Assembly (NCBI GenBank): GCA_905182985.1
Contig: CAJJDN010000056.1
Location: 97,134-161,133, forward strand
Source of the DNA: Paramecium sonneborni
Taxonomy: Eukaryota; Ciliophora; Oligohymenophorea; Peniculida; Parameciidae
Direction: 5' to 3'
Length of the DNA: 64,000 nt
Shown one piece after another: positions 49,701 through 63,330 of the stretch; the first letter of the stretch is position 1; each line of letters opens with the position of its first letter. A program made the position numbers and the translations under genes. Below the pieces are notes generated by a model. It was not told the DNA's origin. It saw only the letters and a program-made list of their open reading frames with translations, and did no database searches.

Positions 49701-50653
49701 TACACAAATAATCCTTCTTTTGCAGGTTTGATATTAACATTTGCTGCAAGTTTGGATCGAAATGTTCAATAAACTGTTGATTCATTAAGTTTATTAGAAA
49801 ATAATATGATATCTTTCGAAAGATGTTTAGAATATACTAAAATAGAATCAGAAAATCTTGGAGAAATAAAAACTATTGATCAATCTTGGCCAAATGAAGG
49901 TAGGATTAGATTTATTAATTATTCAGTAAATTACAGAAGTAATCTACCTTTAGTTTTAAAAAATTTAAGTTTTGCAATAAATTCTAAAGAAAAGATTGGA
50001 ATAGTTGGAAGAACTGGAGCTGGGAAATCTTCAATTACTCTTTGCATTTTAAGAATTTTAGAAGGGATTCAAGGTTAAATATAGATAGATGATATTGATA
50101 TCTCAAAAATATAAATTTAAAAACTTAGATCATAAATAACAACTATATTATAAGATCCAGTGATATTTTCAGGAACAATTAGATAGAACCTAGATCCATT
50201 AAATAAATGTAGTGATTAAGAAATTATGAAAGTTGTAGAATAAAGTTGTTTATTATAAATTATTAATGAGAGAAACGGATTAGATACTCTTGTTGATGAA
50301 GGAGGTGATAATTTAAGTGCAGGTGAAAAATAATTAATTTGTATTGCAAGAGCAATATTAAAAAAAAGCAAAGTTGTATTGATTGATGAAGCAACTGCTA
50401 ATATTGATATTGAAACTGAATAAAAAATCTAAAAAACTATTTAAAAATCATTCGAAGATTGTACAGTGATTACTATCGCTCATAGAATTAATACTATTTT
50501 ACATTGTGATAAGTAATATTTTATATTTATAATTCAAGAATACTTGTAATTAGCAAGGGTGAATTATAGGAGTTTGGTTCAACTAATGATTTATTAAATG
50601 ATAAATCTTCTTTATTTTACCAAATCTATTAAGAAGCTATAAATCATGATTGA
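46732..50653 (+). CDS. ABC transporter, subfamily C (MRP-like), full transporter
   Basis: Introns 46855-46881, 47030-47055, 47256-47278, 47469-47493 and 50513-50538 give 1264 residues. The order is TMD1-NBD1-TMD2-NBD2, without the extra N-terminal TMD0 of long MRPs. NBD1 has Walker A GDVGSGKSS, AYVGQKPWIQNATLQENILFG (typical ABCC Q-loop region), signature LSGGQ and Walker B YLFDD with Asp in place of the catalytic Glu, as usual in ABCC NBD1. NBD2 has GRTGAGKSS, LQDPVIFSGTIRQNLDP, the altered signature LSAGE, Walker B LIDEAT with the catalytic Glu, and an intact H-loop (AHR). ATP hydrolysis should therefore occur mainly at one site. Likely an exporter of organic anions or conjugates at the plasma membrane or an internal membrane. 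Confidence 0.95.
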
Positions 50654-50681
50654 TTAATAACCTTAAATATTGTAATCTATG

Positions 50682-50700
50682 TATATATATATATATATAT
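50682..50700. repeat. TA dinucleotide microsatellite
   Basis: 19 bases of uninterrupted TA repeat in the 3' flank of the ABC transporter gene. Length may vary between copies or strains. Confidence 0.9.
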
Positions 50701-50803
50701 TATTAACAAACTGATAAATATATAAATATTTATAAAATGAAAAATATTATAAGGATATCCCATTATAAAACAAATTCATAAGTAATTCTCTAAGCAATAA
50801 ATT

Positions 50804-51345
50804 ATGTAATACGTTCCATTAACAACTCATTTGAATGCTCTTGCTTCACTCTATTAATAATGTGCTACCTTATCTGAAAAACATGATCGATTAGCTAAAG
50901 GAATGGACATTTTCAATACAGATGTTAATCAAATAACGATTGCACCTATGATTGATTAAGAAAGAATTATCCAATATTAAAACTCTGAAGCTTTCTAGGT
51001 TTTAGATTTAGCTTCCTAGAAACCTAATTCTCCATAATCAAGTTAAAAGACACCTGTTGAAATTGAGTAATCAATTATTTATTAAGGTTTAGTTTAATAA
51101 CTGACTAAGAGGTTCTAATTGAACAAGGAACTAAACCAATATCAGGTGAAACTAAAAAAATTAAAAAACCTAAATTAAATTTGGATTGCTCTAAATCACT
51201 ATAATGTCCATAATGCAAAAAATTAGTCAAAAATTCTGCAGGCTTAAAAAGACATATATCAAGAATGCATTCTGATAAACCTTTAAAAAATTTGACTAAA
51301 AAAATGGGAAATCAAAAACAAAAAGGAATTTAGATTCTAAATTGA
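50804..51345 (+). CDS. small protein with one C2H2 zinc finger
   Basis: One 23-nt intron (51087-51109, starting GTTTAG) gives 172 residues. ATG 50804 is chosen because the frame is open upstream only to TGA 50738 with no other ATG. The N-terminal 70 residues are helical. A basic KKIKKPK patch precedes a single finger near residue 130: C-P-Q-C, 12 residues, H-I-S-R-M-H (C-x2-C-x12-H-x4-H). The tail is Lys-rich. It may be a nuclear nucleic-acid-binding or interaction protein. One finger alone is usually not enough for sequence-specific DNA binding. Confidence 0.75.
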
Positions 51346-51516
51346 ATTTATTTATTTTCTAAAATAAAAAAATATGTAGCATCTATATTTTTAACATTCT
51401 TAACAGGTAAGTTATTTAATCAATATACATGTATATATATATAAATATTAATCGATAATCAAAAAAAATATAGATCAAAATTTACTCAAATTTTATTCAA
51501 TAATGATTATAATTTT

Positions 51517-52643
51517 ATGGATTAATAAACATAGCCTGTGTAAATTTCTTTTGGTGAGTAAAATTGCAAATGTGTTTCAAATATAGTATTTAACAAAAGA
51601 CATGTTTTTGCTGTTGGAACTTGGAATGTAAAGAAAAATAATGAAGTAACAATTAATTTAAATTAATTTTTTTTTGCAGATTTATGTTAATGAATATTTA
51701 GAATTAGAATAAAAACTAATATAATTACATAGAATACCAATCAATGGAATGGTTGAAAAAATCATAACAAAAAAAGAATAATTATATGTCATCTATATTG
51801 ATCGTAATAATTAATTGTTAGCATTTAGCATAATAAAGAAAGACTAAACTATGTTGTATAGAATTAGCTGATAATGGTCGATATTAAGTCAATTTTGATT
51901 TATTATATGAAGGATTAACTAAGTATTGCATTTGCTTATAAAAATTAGTGTAATTTGTCCAGAAGATGATCCTACTATTTATTTGAGTTCAAATAAATCA
52001 ATTATCTAATTTGATTTAAATAAATAATCTTTTGATAATATTATTGATGATAACGATCTTTATAACTTATGTGAATAGGATCCACATCATAGGAATTTAT
52101 TTGTAAGATCCTAAAACAATTATCTATGTATATAAGACACAAGAGAAAAAAAGTAATCTACACTCTAAATTTTTTTAGAGTAACCAAATTCAAAGCACAT
52201 AGTTTAGAAATATTAGATATAGATTTTAATCCTAATAAATAATATTACCTTATTACAGGAGGTGAAGATTGTTTAGCTAAAGTTTGGGATATTCGTAAAA
52301 CATAATATGCAATTAAATCTTTTGAAGACTTATAAAATTCTGTTCTATAAGCAAAATTTAATAAATTTCATGACTAATTAGTCTCATTATCATGTAAATT
52401 ATCAATATATAGGTAGTTGATGATGGTACTATTTCATTATATAATATTACATCAGTTTCTTCAGTGCCCTAATTGAATAAAGAAGATGATTATTTAGTTA
52501 AGTAGTACGATGAACATGAAGATTCAATCTATGGATTAACTTGGTCTAGAGGGACTGCATGGGTCTTAGCTTCTATTGGATATAGTGGTCATATGATAAT
52601 AAATACAGTTCCAACGACTGAGAAATATAAAATATTATTGTGA
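51517..52643 (+). CDS. WD40 protein similar to EIPR1 (TSSC1)
   Basis: Five introns (51646-51679, 51804-51828, 51923-51948, 52153-52178, 52394-52416) give 330 residues. WD units are recognisable by their ends: TGGEDCLAKVWDIRK, SFDDGTISLYN, and a last blade with HEDSIYGLTWSRGTAWVLASIGYSG. That last stretch, with H-E-D-S-x-Y-x-x-x-W-S, is characteristic of EIPR1, the partner of the EARP/GARP tethering complexes in endosomal recycling and dense-core vesicle traffic. The early blades are degenerate, as is usual in this family. The predicted protein is somewhat shorter than the human one (about 390 residues), so an exon end may be off. Confidence 0.75.
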
Positions 52644-52788
52644 AATTATATTTTAATATCTATGTAAAAGTTTTGTATATTAAAATTATTAAAACACTAA
52701 TACTATCTATTTGATCTCTAATTCATTATTATTAATAATTTATATATATCATTAAGCGTTAAATCAAATATATACTAATTATTATTTC

Positions 52789-53034
52789 ATGAAATTAAAA
52801 TTAGGAATAATCGTTAGGAAAAATTCTAAATTTAGAAATAGAGTTATTTATTAATTGAATGATAAGCTTTCCTCACAATATAAATAATTTGTAAAGAAAT
52901 ATATTATTATAAAATAATTTAATTTCTCAAGTGGTTATGATTAAATTAAGAAAAAAATAAATTTTGCTGGAATATATTTAAGAACATAAAACAAAATGGC
53001 ATTATTATAAAAGTGGAAATAATTATATCATTGA
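52789..53034 (+). CDS. possible small basic protein
   Basis: Open frame of 81 codons from ATG 52789 to TGA 53032-53034 in an otherwise empty 469-bp spacer (52644-53112). The product would be Lys/Tyr/Phe-rich and basic, with no motif. Its composition is a little more coding-like than the flanks, but a frame this short is expected by chance with TGA as the only stop. Nothing else is seen in the spacer. Confidence 0.25.
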
Positions 53035-53112
53035 AAAAGTGTTTAATTAATATAGAACATCATAGCTATCACATAAATTTATTAATATTTTCTTGTTAAT
53101 AATATAACAGAC

Positions 53113-53742
53113 ATGTCTTATAAGAAGGATAACAGGATGGATAAGCTTTAAATGAGACTAAAGGAAGTTGAAGAGGAGAACAGGGTATTGAAACAAGAAT
53201 AAAATCAATTAATATCCACTTTATTAAAATAATTGAGTGAATTATAAGAATAAAATCGTCAAATCTTATCAAACAATAAGAATCAAGGAACTATATTACA
53301 TGAACTTAACAAATTATGTGGAACCAATTAGACTAATATAGATTTATTGCTTTTGGATGTTAATCATAAAATTTAAGATTATAAATAACAATTAGCATTA
53401 TTAGAAAGAACTTGTAAAGAGTATGAAGAGATAGTTGTACAATAAAACAAATTGAAAGAAAAAACTGTAAAGAGTGTTTCATCTTAAAAATTTATCAATA
53501 ATAGTAAAAAGTAGAGTATGGAATCTTTGGATAGTAATATAAAATTAGAGTCTTAACTATTGGATGAAGAATAATCATTATTAGAATTGTTGGAGATTCC
53601 ATAAGTTAATAAATTGTGTTTAAAAATTGACTAATTAGGTTAGTAGATAATAGAGAAATTGAGAGATTTTAGTTAAAAACGAGATAGTAGACATAGGTTG
53701 GTTGAGTAACTAATACCTCTAAAATAAGCACTTATACTATGA
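53113..53742 (+). CDS. coiled-coil protein of unknown function
   Basis: Intronless, 209 residues. Residues 8-70 and 90-135 show strong heptads of Leu/Ile with Lys, Glu and Gln (KLQMRLKEVEEENRVLKQEQ), typical of a parallel coiled coil. The remaining part is also helical, with a short Ser/Lys linker near residue 130. No globular domain or targeting signal. A structural or scaffold role is likely. Its 3' end faces a small convergent gene 78 bp away. Confidence 0.75.
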
Positions 53743-53820
53743 ATATAATAATATATAATTAACAACATTTATTCAGTTAATATATAACACAAAATAACAC
53801 AAATCATAGGTTAAGAGCAT

Positions 53821-54021
53821 TCATTCCAATTGATCAAAGAAGGTGTCGAGATCATCTTCATAGTTGTCTATGAAGTTCTTGATCATAGGGTTTTCTGGTC
53901 TCTCAATTTCAGTGAAATATGATTCATATGATTACGTTGATGAGACACTCACAGAATCAGTTTTTATTTGTTAAACAAATCTAATCAATGGTTTTGGTTG
54001 TGTAATTGTATGAGTGTTCAT
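53821..54021 (-). CDS. small acidic protein of unknown function
   Basis: Intronless, 66 residues. The N-terminal 30 residues are neutral and Ser/Thr-rich. The C-terminal half is strongly acidic and aromatic (NFIDNYEDDLDTFFDQLE). G+C content is clearly above the flanks, which supports coding. It may be an interaction peptide or inhibitor-type protein, but nothing specific is recognised. Confidence 0.55.
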
Positions 54022-54148
54022 ATGTATATAAAAATCTTAAAAAAATTATTAAAATTATACTTAACTCACATCAGGTATTTTATAATGCAACAATTTTTAT
54101 CATTGAAATAGCTAAATGAACAAAAAAAATAATAATAAAGGAATTTGA
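54022..54148. other. divergent spacer between small acidic protein and PRP18 remnant
   Basis: 127 bp of AT-rich DNA upstream of the minus-strand gene. No element recognised. Confidence 0.4.
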
Positions 54149-55147
54149 TATCAATATAGGAATAAAACTCACAAGTGGAATAAGAAAGACAAAGATAATT
54201 ATCAGAGTAATGAGAAAGAGAAAAAGTAAATATATAATTTGATTGATATTAGCATGAAAAATTAGTAAAGAAAATAAAAATTAAAGATTAATATTACAAA
54301 ACAAAAAGATACTGAAAGAGTGAAAATAAAAAGACTAGATTAAGAATGTATAATTCTGAACATGATAAAATATAATAAGATGAGATATTAATAATTTATG
54401 ATCTTCCTCCAATTGAAAAGAAGGAAGTTTCAAAAAGATTAAGAGATTTAGGAGAAGCAATAACATATTTTTGTGAAAATGATTGGTAAAGATATAATAG
54501 ATTAATGTAATTTGTTTAAGAGAAGAAAGAAAATAATCAAAAAGAATTAGAAATAAAGATTTTAGATGGAGAAGATAAAAAGGAAATAAAAATGTTTCTT
54601 AATAAGATAAAGGAGAGAAATTTAGATCCAAATACAGCAGTTGTTCCTATATTTTAATGTAAAGGAAAAGAAGAAATTGAATAATAATTATTAGATGAAG
54701 TATCACTTTTAACAAGATGTTAAGATGTATATTTATGGTGTAAAAAAATGTTAAGAGAATGGAATATAGGTGTGCTTGATAAATTTAATACAGAAACAAT
54801 GAAACATAGTTTAGAAGGTTCTCAGGCATAAAATTTTTATAAATAAACTTTAGATTATATAAAACCATTAACAGACTAATTATAGAAAGCAAAAATGATT
54901 TAATTAATTAATGAGGAGATTTTGAATGCATTATAATTAATAATTAGATTTTGTGTATATAAAGAATATGTAAGAGCGTATGATAAATATTTAGAATTAG
55001 CAATAGGAAACGCTCCATGGCATAAGAATATATAGTTGATCAACTGAAAGAACTGGTAGATCTAAGATCTCAAGTTCTTAAATTGCTCATATTTTAAATG
55101 ATGAAACAGAGACAATATATACAAACTATAAAGTATATAATAATATA
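54149..55147 (+). pseudogene. decayed PRP18 pre-mRNA splicing factor gene
   Basis: The main frame, ATG 54346 to TGA 55045-55047, encodes a PRP18-type protein. It includes a splicing-factor motif (KKEVSKRLRDLGEAITYFCE), a long helical core, and the highly conserved AYDKYLELAIGNAPW. Directly after that Trp, where PRP18 has the invariant loop with PxGVTMVGIH, the frame is lost. The DNA can still be aligned (ATA-GA-ATA...GTTG), but bases are missing or changed. ERTGRSKISSSQIAHILNDET follows in another frame, and one base later the YIQTIK end is in a third. Upstream (54149-54335) a Lys-rich N-terminal piece, with a plausible intron (27 nt, GTAAATATATAATTTG...TTAG), is also out of frame. I infer a dead duplicate; a functional copy should exist elsewhere. 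Confidence 0.75.
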
Positions 55148-55202
55148 TGATGAAATTATATTATAAATTAATATATTAAATAAATTAAGATAATTTATTA
55201 CC

Positions 55203-56458
55203 ATGATTTAATAACAATAGGAAATAGTAATTGAACCACCTCTCTATTTTGCAAAAGATCATCTATTTGACTTAAACTTTCATCCTTTTTAAGATGTTGT
55301 ATGTTGTGCATAAGTAACAGGAGTAGTAAATATGTATATATTTATATCCACAAATTAAGATTGAAATATTCATCTGATGATGTAGTTGAAATTGCAGCAT
55401 TTACTCATCATTAATCATCTGCAAGAATTAGTTAGTTCTTTAGAGATGGTCAACATCTTATTACAGCTAGCAAGGATTGTTCATTTGCTATTTTAGATTA
55501 AAATGGTTAAATGATATTACATTAATTGAAAGCTCATAAGTAATATGATTAATTTAATTAGACATGCTATTAATGCACTCAAATAATTAAATGATAGTAT
55601 TATTGCTACAGGAGATGATACAGGAAATATTAAAATATGGGATCTAAGATAAAATTAATGTGTTTTTAAAGTTAAAGAAGCTGAAGAAGCTATTTCTGGA
55701 ATTGAAATAGATTCATCTAATAACTTATTACTTTCATCAAGTTTAGATGGTTATTTAAGTGTTCATGATCTGAGATTTTAAAGTACTAATGAAAAATCTT
55801 TATATGCAAAAAGTGATTGCATGGAAGAAGAATTAACAGATATTTGTTTGGTAAAAAATGGTTAATTCGTTTGTACTTCAACTAGTGAAGGAAACTTATT
55901 ATTATTTAAATGGGATTATTTTGGAGATTTTAAAGATCGTATCATTGGACATCCTAATTCTATTGATTCTATTGTAAATTATTTTTTTATTGTATAAATT
56001 AGTGTAAAATAGATGAACATACAATAATAACTGGTGGTGAAGATGGACTTGTTAGAGGAGTCTCAGTTTTTCCTAATATTATTACTGGAATTTTAGGATA
56101 GCATGAAGATAATTCTTATTTCCCTATTACTAAAATAGTTGTAGATAGAACATAAAAAATTGCAGCTTCATTATCACATGACAGTTCAATTAAATTTTAT
56201 GATATTGCGGATTTTGTTAATAAAAGAAAATTAGCTAAAGTTCAAATAAATGAAACAGAATTTGAATATACAAATAAATAGACTTAAAAAGATATGGATA
56301 TGGAAGAAGATTCAGATGATGATGATGATGATGATGATGATTCAGATGAAGAAGAAGATAAATAGAAAAAACAAAAGAGTTTGAAAACTAAAAATCTTTA
56401 ACAATCTATTGCAAATCTTAAAAAATAAAAGATTAAATAGTTTTTCGACAAAATGTGA
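55203..56458 (+). CDS. WDR55/Jip5-like WD40 protein
   Basis: Introns 55334-55359 (26 nt), 55540-55561 (22 nt) and 55974-56002 (29 nt) give 392 residues. WD40 blades are clear: LITASKDCSFAILD, IIATGDDTGNIKIWDLR, LLSSSLDGYLSVHDLR, IITGGEDGLVRGVSVFP, AASLSHDSSIKFYDIAD. The C-terminus has an acidic run (nine Asp, then SDEEED) followed by a basic Lys-rich end and FFDKM. This blade count and the acidic-basic tail ending in FF fit WDR55 (yeast Jip5), a nucleolar protein in rRNA processing and 60S biogenesis. Length matches the family (about 380). It converges on the MORN gene with 61 bp between stops. Confidence 0.85.
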
Positions 56459-56519
56459 ATATTTTTGTTTATAATTAACATTTTTATTTATCAATAGTAA
56501 ATAAATATAAAACTAATAA

Positions 56520-57686
56520 TCATCTTATTCTTTATGGTGATGTAACTTAATTAATTATTTACTCTAAATTCTTTCTTTATTAGGGAGATTAGACTCTTGA
56601 TAATAAATTATCCAAGACAACTTCATGTTAACCAATTTCACTTTTAAAATTATTTTTTACAGGATTAAGCATATGTTAAATCAAATTTTAGATCTTATTT
56701 ACTTTAGTTGACTTTTTCTCTGAATTAAATTAAGAATTAACATTAACACCCCTAGTTTTAAGATGTATATTTTTAATAGTGATTCTTTAATCGACAATAC
56801 ATTGTTCTTCATCACCTTTTGGAGGATATTAAATGACCTAATTTTGAATCGTAACAATTTAATTTTTTTCAAATATTCCTTCAGTAATCTATTTTGAATT
56901 GTAATTTAAATAAAACCCTTAGATATTATATAATTAATTACCTTATCCTTAAAAGAATCCATTTTTTAATTGACCATCATATATATCTCCACTTTTAAAT
57001 ATAATTCTTCCCTTTCCATTTAATGAACCATTCTAAAAATATCCAAAATCAACTCTTCCATTTTTATAATGAATGACTCCTAAACCAGTTAAATCACATT
57101 ATAATCCATACACAATTCTATCATGATGAATATATATTTAAGGTAATTAAGCCTTCAATATTGAATCAATATTTTCTTTTTATTAAAACTCTTCATTTAC
57201 ATTAATACGCATTCCATCCTTATATTAAACAACTTCTTTTCCTCTTCTACATGTTTTGATTCCTAATCCTTATTATTTACCTTCTTTAAAATTTCCTTAA
57301 TATAATTATCCATTTTGATAGGATAATTCACAATATCCATTTGCTTTACCATCTTAAAACTATCCCTTAATATATCCACCAATATTAAAAAAATAGATAC
57401 CAACTCCATGTTATACATTATTTTTCCATTCTCCATAAAAAAATCCTCCTGTATTTAAATGACATGACCCTATTCCATTAGCTTTATTTAATTTAATTTA
57501 TCCCCAATATTCTCCAACAGATAATTTAAGATATTAAAATTATTATGATTTCTCGATAACTTAAGTGATTGAGTTAATTTTAGTTGAATTACGATTAAGT
57601 GACAAATTTTCTTTACCTCTATATTTCTTCTTAATAAAATCCTAACTCATATTTTAAGGTATACACTCCTCCATATATAAACTCAT
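56520..57686 (-). CDS. MORN-repeat protein (diverged)
   Basis: One 24-nt intron (plus 56918-56941) gives 380 residues. Residues about 55-250 hold about eight MORN-type units (GGFFYGEWKNNVQHGVGIYFF, GYIKGQFQDGKANGYCEL, GRVDFGYFQNGSLNGKGRIIF, and others), more degenerate than in the other MORN genes here. The first and last 50 residues or more are polar, and the C-terminal 120 are Gln/Asn/Ser-rich. There is no MG-x-x-C start, so membrane attachment would rest on the MORN units. It is tandem with the next minus-strand MORN gene, 37 bp apart. Confidence 0.8.
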
Positions 57687-57723
57687 AAACGTTAAATTAT
57701 AAAATTAAATAATAAGTAATGAA

Positions 57724-58854
57724 TCATTTCAACCATTAAATTAATTTACCTTCCTACCATAATCCTTTCTTAGTCCTTCCATCAACTGTTATATAAACTC
57801 CATCTCCATGTTAAACTCCTTTTTACCACATTCCTCTAAATTCTTTCCCATCCACCCATTTATATTCTCCATACCCGTGTTTTTAATCATTTTAATATTC
57901 TCCAACATACTTTCTACCATCACTCCAACTATATTCTCCATGTCCATTCATCCTACCATTTTACCATTATCCTATATAACTTCTACCATCAACCCAATAA
58001 TAAGCTCCCAATCCATCAATCTTATTATTCTACCACTCTCCTTCATAATAACTTTTATCTTTCCAAATATATTTCCCTTTTCCATGCTTTAATCCTTTGT
58101 AATATTATCCTTCATATATTGAACCATCAGCCCATTTCTCCTTACCATATCCATTTTAAAGATCATTTTCCCATTCCCCTTCATAATATGCTCCATTTGA
58201 AGACCTCATTATACCAAAACCACATGCCTTACTGTTTTTCCATTCTCCTTCATATTCTATCTTATCAGCATGACGAAATGTTCCTCTCCCATTTGCTTTA
58301 TTATGTTCCCATCCTCCATCATATAGAGCTCCATCTGGCCAACTTTAAACACCATTACCATGTCTCTCTTTTCCTAACCATTAACCATTATACATTTTAG
58401 CTAATCTTAAATTCATTATTATTCATTTTACTTTTTTTATTTCTATTCATTTCCCAATCGTTCAAAATAACTACCTGTTGTTTTACTTTCCTCTGTTTCT
58501 ACACTACTTTTTACTTACTTTAAAAATGGAACCTATTTTCTTACACAAAAACCTCTCCATAAAGATTATAATTTTATAACGGCCTTTGTTTTCCTTGATC
58601 TATTTCCTACAATATCCACAACACTCTTTGTTTTAGGTTTTGTATTAATTTCACATTTATTACCCAAAGTGATAAAATAGTTATAGCATCTTATAGATAA
58701 CTTTTTGAACTTTTTCTACTTAATGATTCTTAAGGTTTTTCTGATAATATTTGATGTTATTCACTTTTCTTGAAATAGAATTTAAGATGATTACTAATAT
58801 TTCAATATCCCTTTTGTAGCAACCTGCACACTAACCAGTACAATTATTACCCAT
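57724..58854 (-). CDS. MORN-repeat protein with IQ motif and acylation-type N-terminus
   Basis: Introns (plus coordinates) 58769-58794 (26 nt), 58626-58663 (38 nt) and 58406-58431 (26 nt) give 346 residues. MGNNCTGQCAGC at the start fits N-myristoylation plus palmitoylation. An IQ motif (IKLQSLWRGFCVRK) lies near residue 80. Residues about 130-335 contain nine regular MORN units (YEGEWxNxKxxGxGxxxWxDGxxY). It ends QWLK, like the paralogues at 37009 and 62178, which end RWIHK... and KWI. The 38-nt intron is long for this genome but is the only one that restores the frame. The role is probably at the cortex or ciliary membrane. It shares a 340-bp divergent upstream region with the SNF1-like kinase. 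Confidence 0.85.
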
Positions 58855-59194
58855 AAATTTTAATATATAATTTAAACTCATTTCTTTTTTTTTGATTTTT
58901 ATGTATTTTCTTAAACCTAAAATGACCTTCTCTTTTATTCATTACTTTTTGATCCTGCGTAATTATATTATGAGACAATCCATCATGAATCAATTTATTG
59001 CCAATTCCTTCAAATTAAACTCAATATTTAAAATAAGTTAAGTATCTTATAATTATATTAATCCATTCATTATTTGTATTATTTGGTAAATTAAGATTTC
59101 ATAAAGTTAATTTAAGTTTGTTAATTAATATAACAATATTTATAGATAGCATAGTATTTTTGGATAAATCATATTGTTTTATCAATCATAAATA
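58855..59194. promoter_or_regulatory. divergent promoter region (MORN gene / SNF1-like kinase)
   Basis: 340 bp between two divergent start codons must contain both promoters. Only AT-rich sequence with poly-T runs is seen; no specific site is assigned. Confidence 0.5.
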
Positions 59195-61074
<1,880 letters not shown>

Positions 61075-61201
61075 GAATAAATTTTTGATTTTCCACTTAC
61101 AATAAATTTTTATTTAAGTTGATTTCTAATAATTATATCTCCACTTATTTATTTTTAAAGTTATAAAATTGTTATAATTATTTTTTTAAAATCTTCATAA
61201 T

Positions 61202-62023
61202 ATGACAGAAGTCAAACCTCCACGAGAGTCTTTGGTCAAATATGAAAATCCAATAGAAGTTAGCATTGCTAATGATGCAACTAGAGGATTGTAAGGAAAA
61301 AAGAAATCATAACTTTCACCTTTAGAATCCAAACCAAATACAGAAGTAAGAGATGAAATAAGTTTAGGATATTTTGAATGCCATATTACCTCCAATTGAA
61401 TGGGATCATGATGGAAAACATTATATTTAATATGTTTTACACGTTCCAGCTACAAGAGAAGATGTTGGAAATTTATAAAAACTTCTTGATGAGAGATTAT
61501 TAGCAAGATAAGCTAGGTTATTATTTATTAAATATCTTTAGAGAGACTGGAATTTGTCCAATTAGAGAAGAATTATTGAGTTAATGTTTTGATGAGATTA
61601 TAAGACAAGTTACAATTGATTGTCCAGAAAGAGGTAATCAATAATAACTAATAAGATAGGACTATTATTAATGAGAGTCAGAGATGAACTAAAAATGACT
61701 ATAGCTGCTTATTAAACATTATACAATTCATCTGTTACATTTGGTATGAGAAAACAATTGTAAGCTGAAATGGGAAAAAGTGAATTGGAGGAAAAGATAG
61801 TTTAATTAGAATAAAGGAAATAAAAACTCGAAGAAAAGGTATATTAATCTATATTACTATTCAGAGAATTGATTTACTTAATAAAAAAGACTCTTTGGAT
61901 AAAAAAATTAAAGAAAGAAATTAAATTGAAGAATAAAAGAGGAAATAAGAAATTGAATTTCTCAAATATTAAGGATAACACCTAGAAGCATTCTTAAAAT
62001 CCGTTTAACCTGAATTGAAGTGA
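61202..62023 (+). CDS. DNALI1: axonemal inner-arm dynein light chain p28 (DNALI1-like)
   Basis: Introns 61346-61367, 61517-61541, 61634-61659 and 61839-61864 give 240 residues, close to the usual 250-258. Family blocks are near-perfect: SLVKYENP, ILNAILPPIEW, VPATREDVGNLQKLLDERL, RETGICPIREELLSQCFDE, RQVTIDCPERG, LLLMRVRDELKMTIAAYQTLY, FGMRKQLQAE, then a C-terminal coiled coil. p28 binds monomeric inner-arm dynein heavy chains with actin or centrin in the ciliary axoneme. Each of the four introns interrupts a conserved block, so the gene also confirms the intron model for this genome. Confidence 0.97.
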
Positions 62024-62177
62024 TTTTCATATTATAACAATTATTACAACTAGAAGATTTTAATACAATTTATCTCTAAAATATATAGATATATAAAATT
62101 ATAGATTTTATTATCTATAATTTTTGACATTTCTCTTTTGAATATCACATTAAATAATTTTAATAATTTTTTTTATA

Positions 62178-63233
62178 ATGGGATAGATTTCAGCTTTATG
62201 TTGCAAAAAAGACTAAGTTATAATTATAGAGAAAAAAGTAACTTAAGAGATTGTTGAAGCTTTTACTATTGATGAAGGAAAGGAAGATTTAGAAAAGAGA
62301 AATAAGATTATTAAAATTTAGGCTAATTATAGAGGCTACAGAGTTAGGAAAATCATTAAATTAGAATTAAAACAACCATAAACGAAATAATTAGAAAGTT
62401 AAGGTGAAACGGTTGATATAGTAGCTTATTCTGGAAAAAGAGAAACTTTAAAATAAAATGTTGTTGCAGCAATCAAATTCAAGAAAGATCAATTATTGGT
62501 GAAAAATACAATGAATTGCATAGAACCAATTGAATTACCTAAAATAGAAATGGTTGATGGAAGTACATATGAAGGATAATGGATGAATGAATAAAAATGG
62601 GGAAAAGGTAAGTTGGTTTATAAAGATGGTTCTATTTATGATGGACAATGGAAACAAAATGTTGCATAAGGGATTGGAAAGTTAATTCATAATGATGGAG
62701 ATAGTTATGAAGGTGAATGGTTAAATGATAGAGCTAATGGATTTGGAATATATATTCATTCTAATGGGGCTATTTATAAAGGATAATGGAAAGATGATCA
62801 ACAAGAAGGAAAAGGAGAAGAAATATGGCCTGATGGTTCAAAATATGAAGGGGATTATTTTGAAGGAAAAAAACATGGTTATGGTAAGATTCTCTTTAAT
62901 GACGGTTCAGTTTATTAAGGTCAATTTCAACATAATGATATACATGGCACTGGGGTTTATAAATGGTTTAATGGAAAAATTTATGATGGATAATGGATTC
63001 AAAATAAAATGAATGGATATGGTACTTTGAAATGGCCTGATGGAAAGAAATATGTAGGAGAATATTAGAATGATGTTAAACATGGGCATGGAATTTATTA
63101 CTGGGATGATGGAAGAGTATATGATGGCATGTGGAAAGATGGTAATTAACATGGAGAAGGAATTTATGTAGATTGTAATGGAGTTTCAAAGAAAGGAATA
63201 TGGGAGGGTGGAAGAAGGGTTAAATGGATTTGA
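62178..63233 (+). CDS. MORN-repeat protein with IQ motif and acylation-type N-terminus
   Basis: Intronless, 351 residues. MGQISALCC at the start fits N-myristoylation with palmitoylated Cys. An IQ motif ([15 protein letters not shown]) lies near residue 55. Residues about 130-340 are nine MORN units with regular G-x-G and D-G-x-x-Y spacing ([21 protein letters not shown] and so on), ending GRRVKWI. It is closely related in layout to the genes at 37009 and 57724, one of which has three introns where this has none. The function is probably in cortical or ciliary membrane scaffolding. Confidence 0.9.
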
Positions 63234-63330
63234 TAGTAATTGAGTTGGTTTTTCTTTTGTAATTAGTTGTGAATCAATAATATATCTAGATTAATTTATT
63301 AATGAATTAGATTTAATTAAATAACTGAAA

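Noticed and set aside
57808..58400. Two plus-strand frames of 93-94 codons
   Set aside because: They are antisense to the regular MORN repeats of the minus-strand gene 57724-58854.
62725..63152. Frames of 81-95 codons on both strands
   Set aside because: Out-of-frame and antisense shadows of the MORN repeats in the gene 62178-63233.
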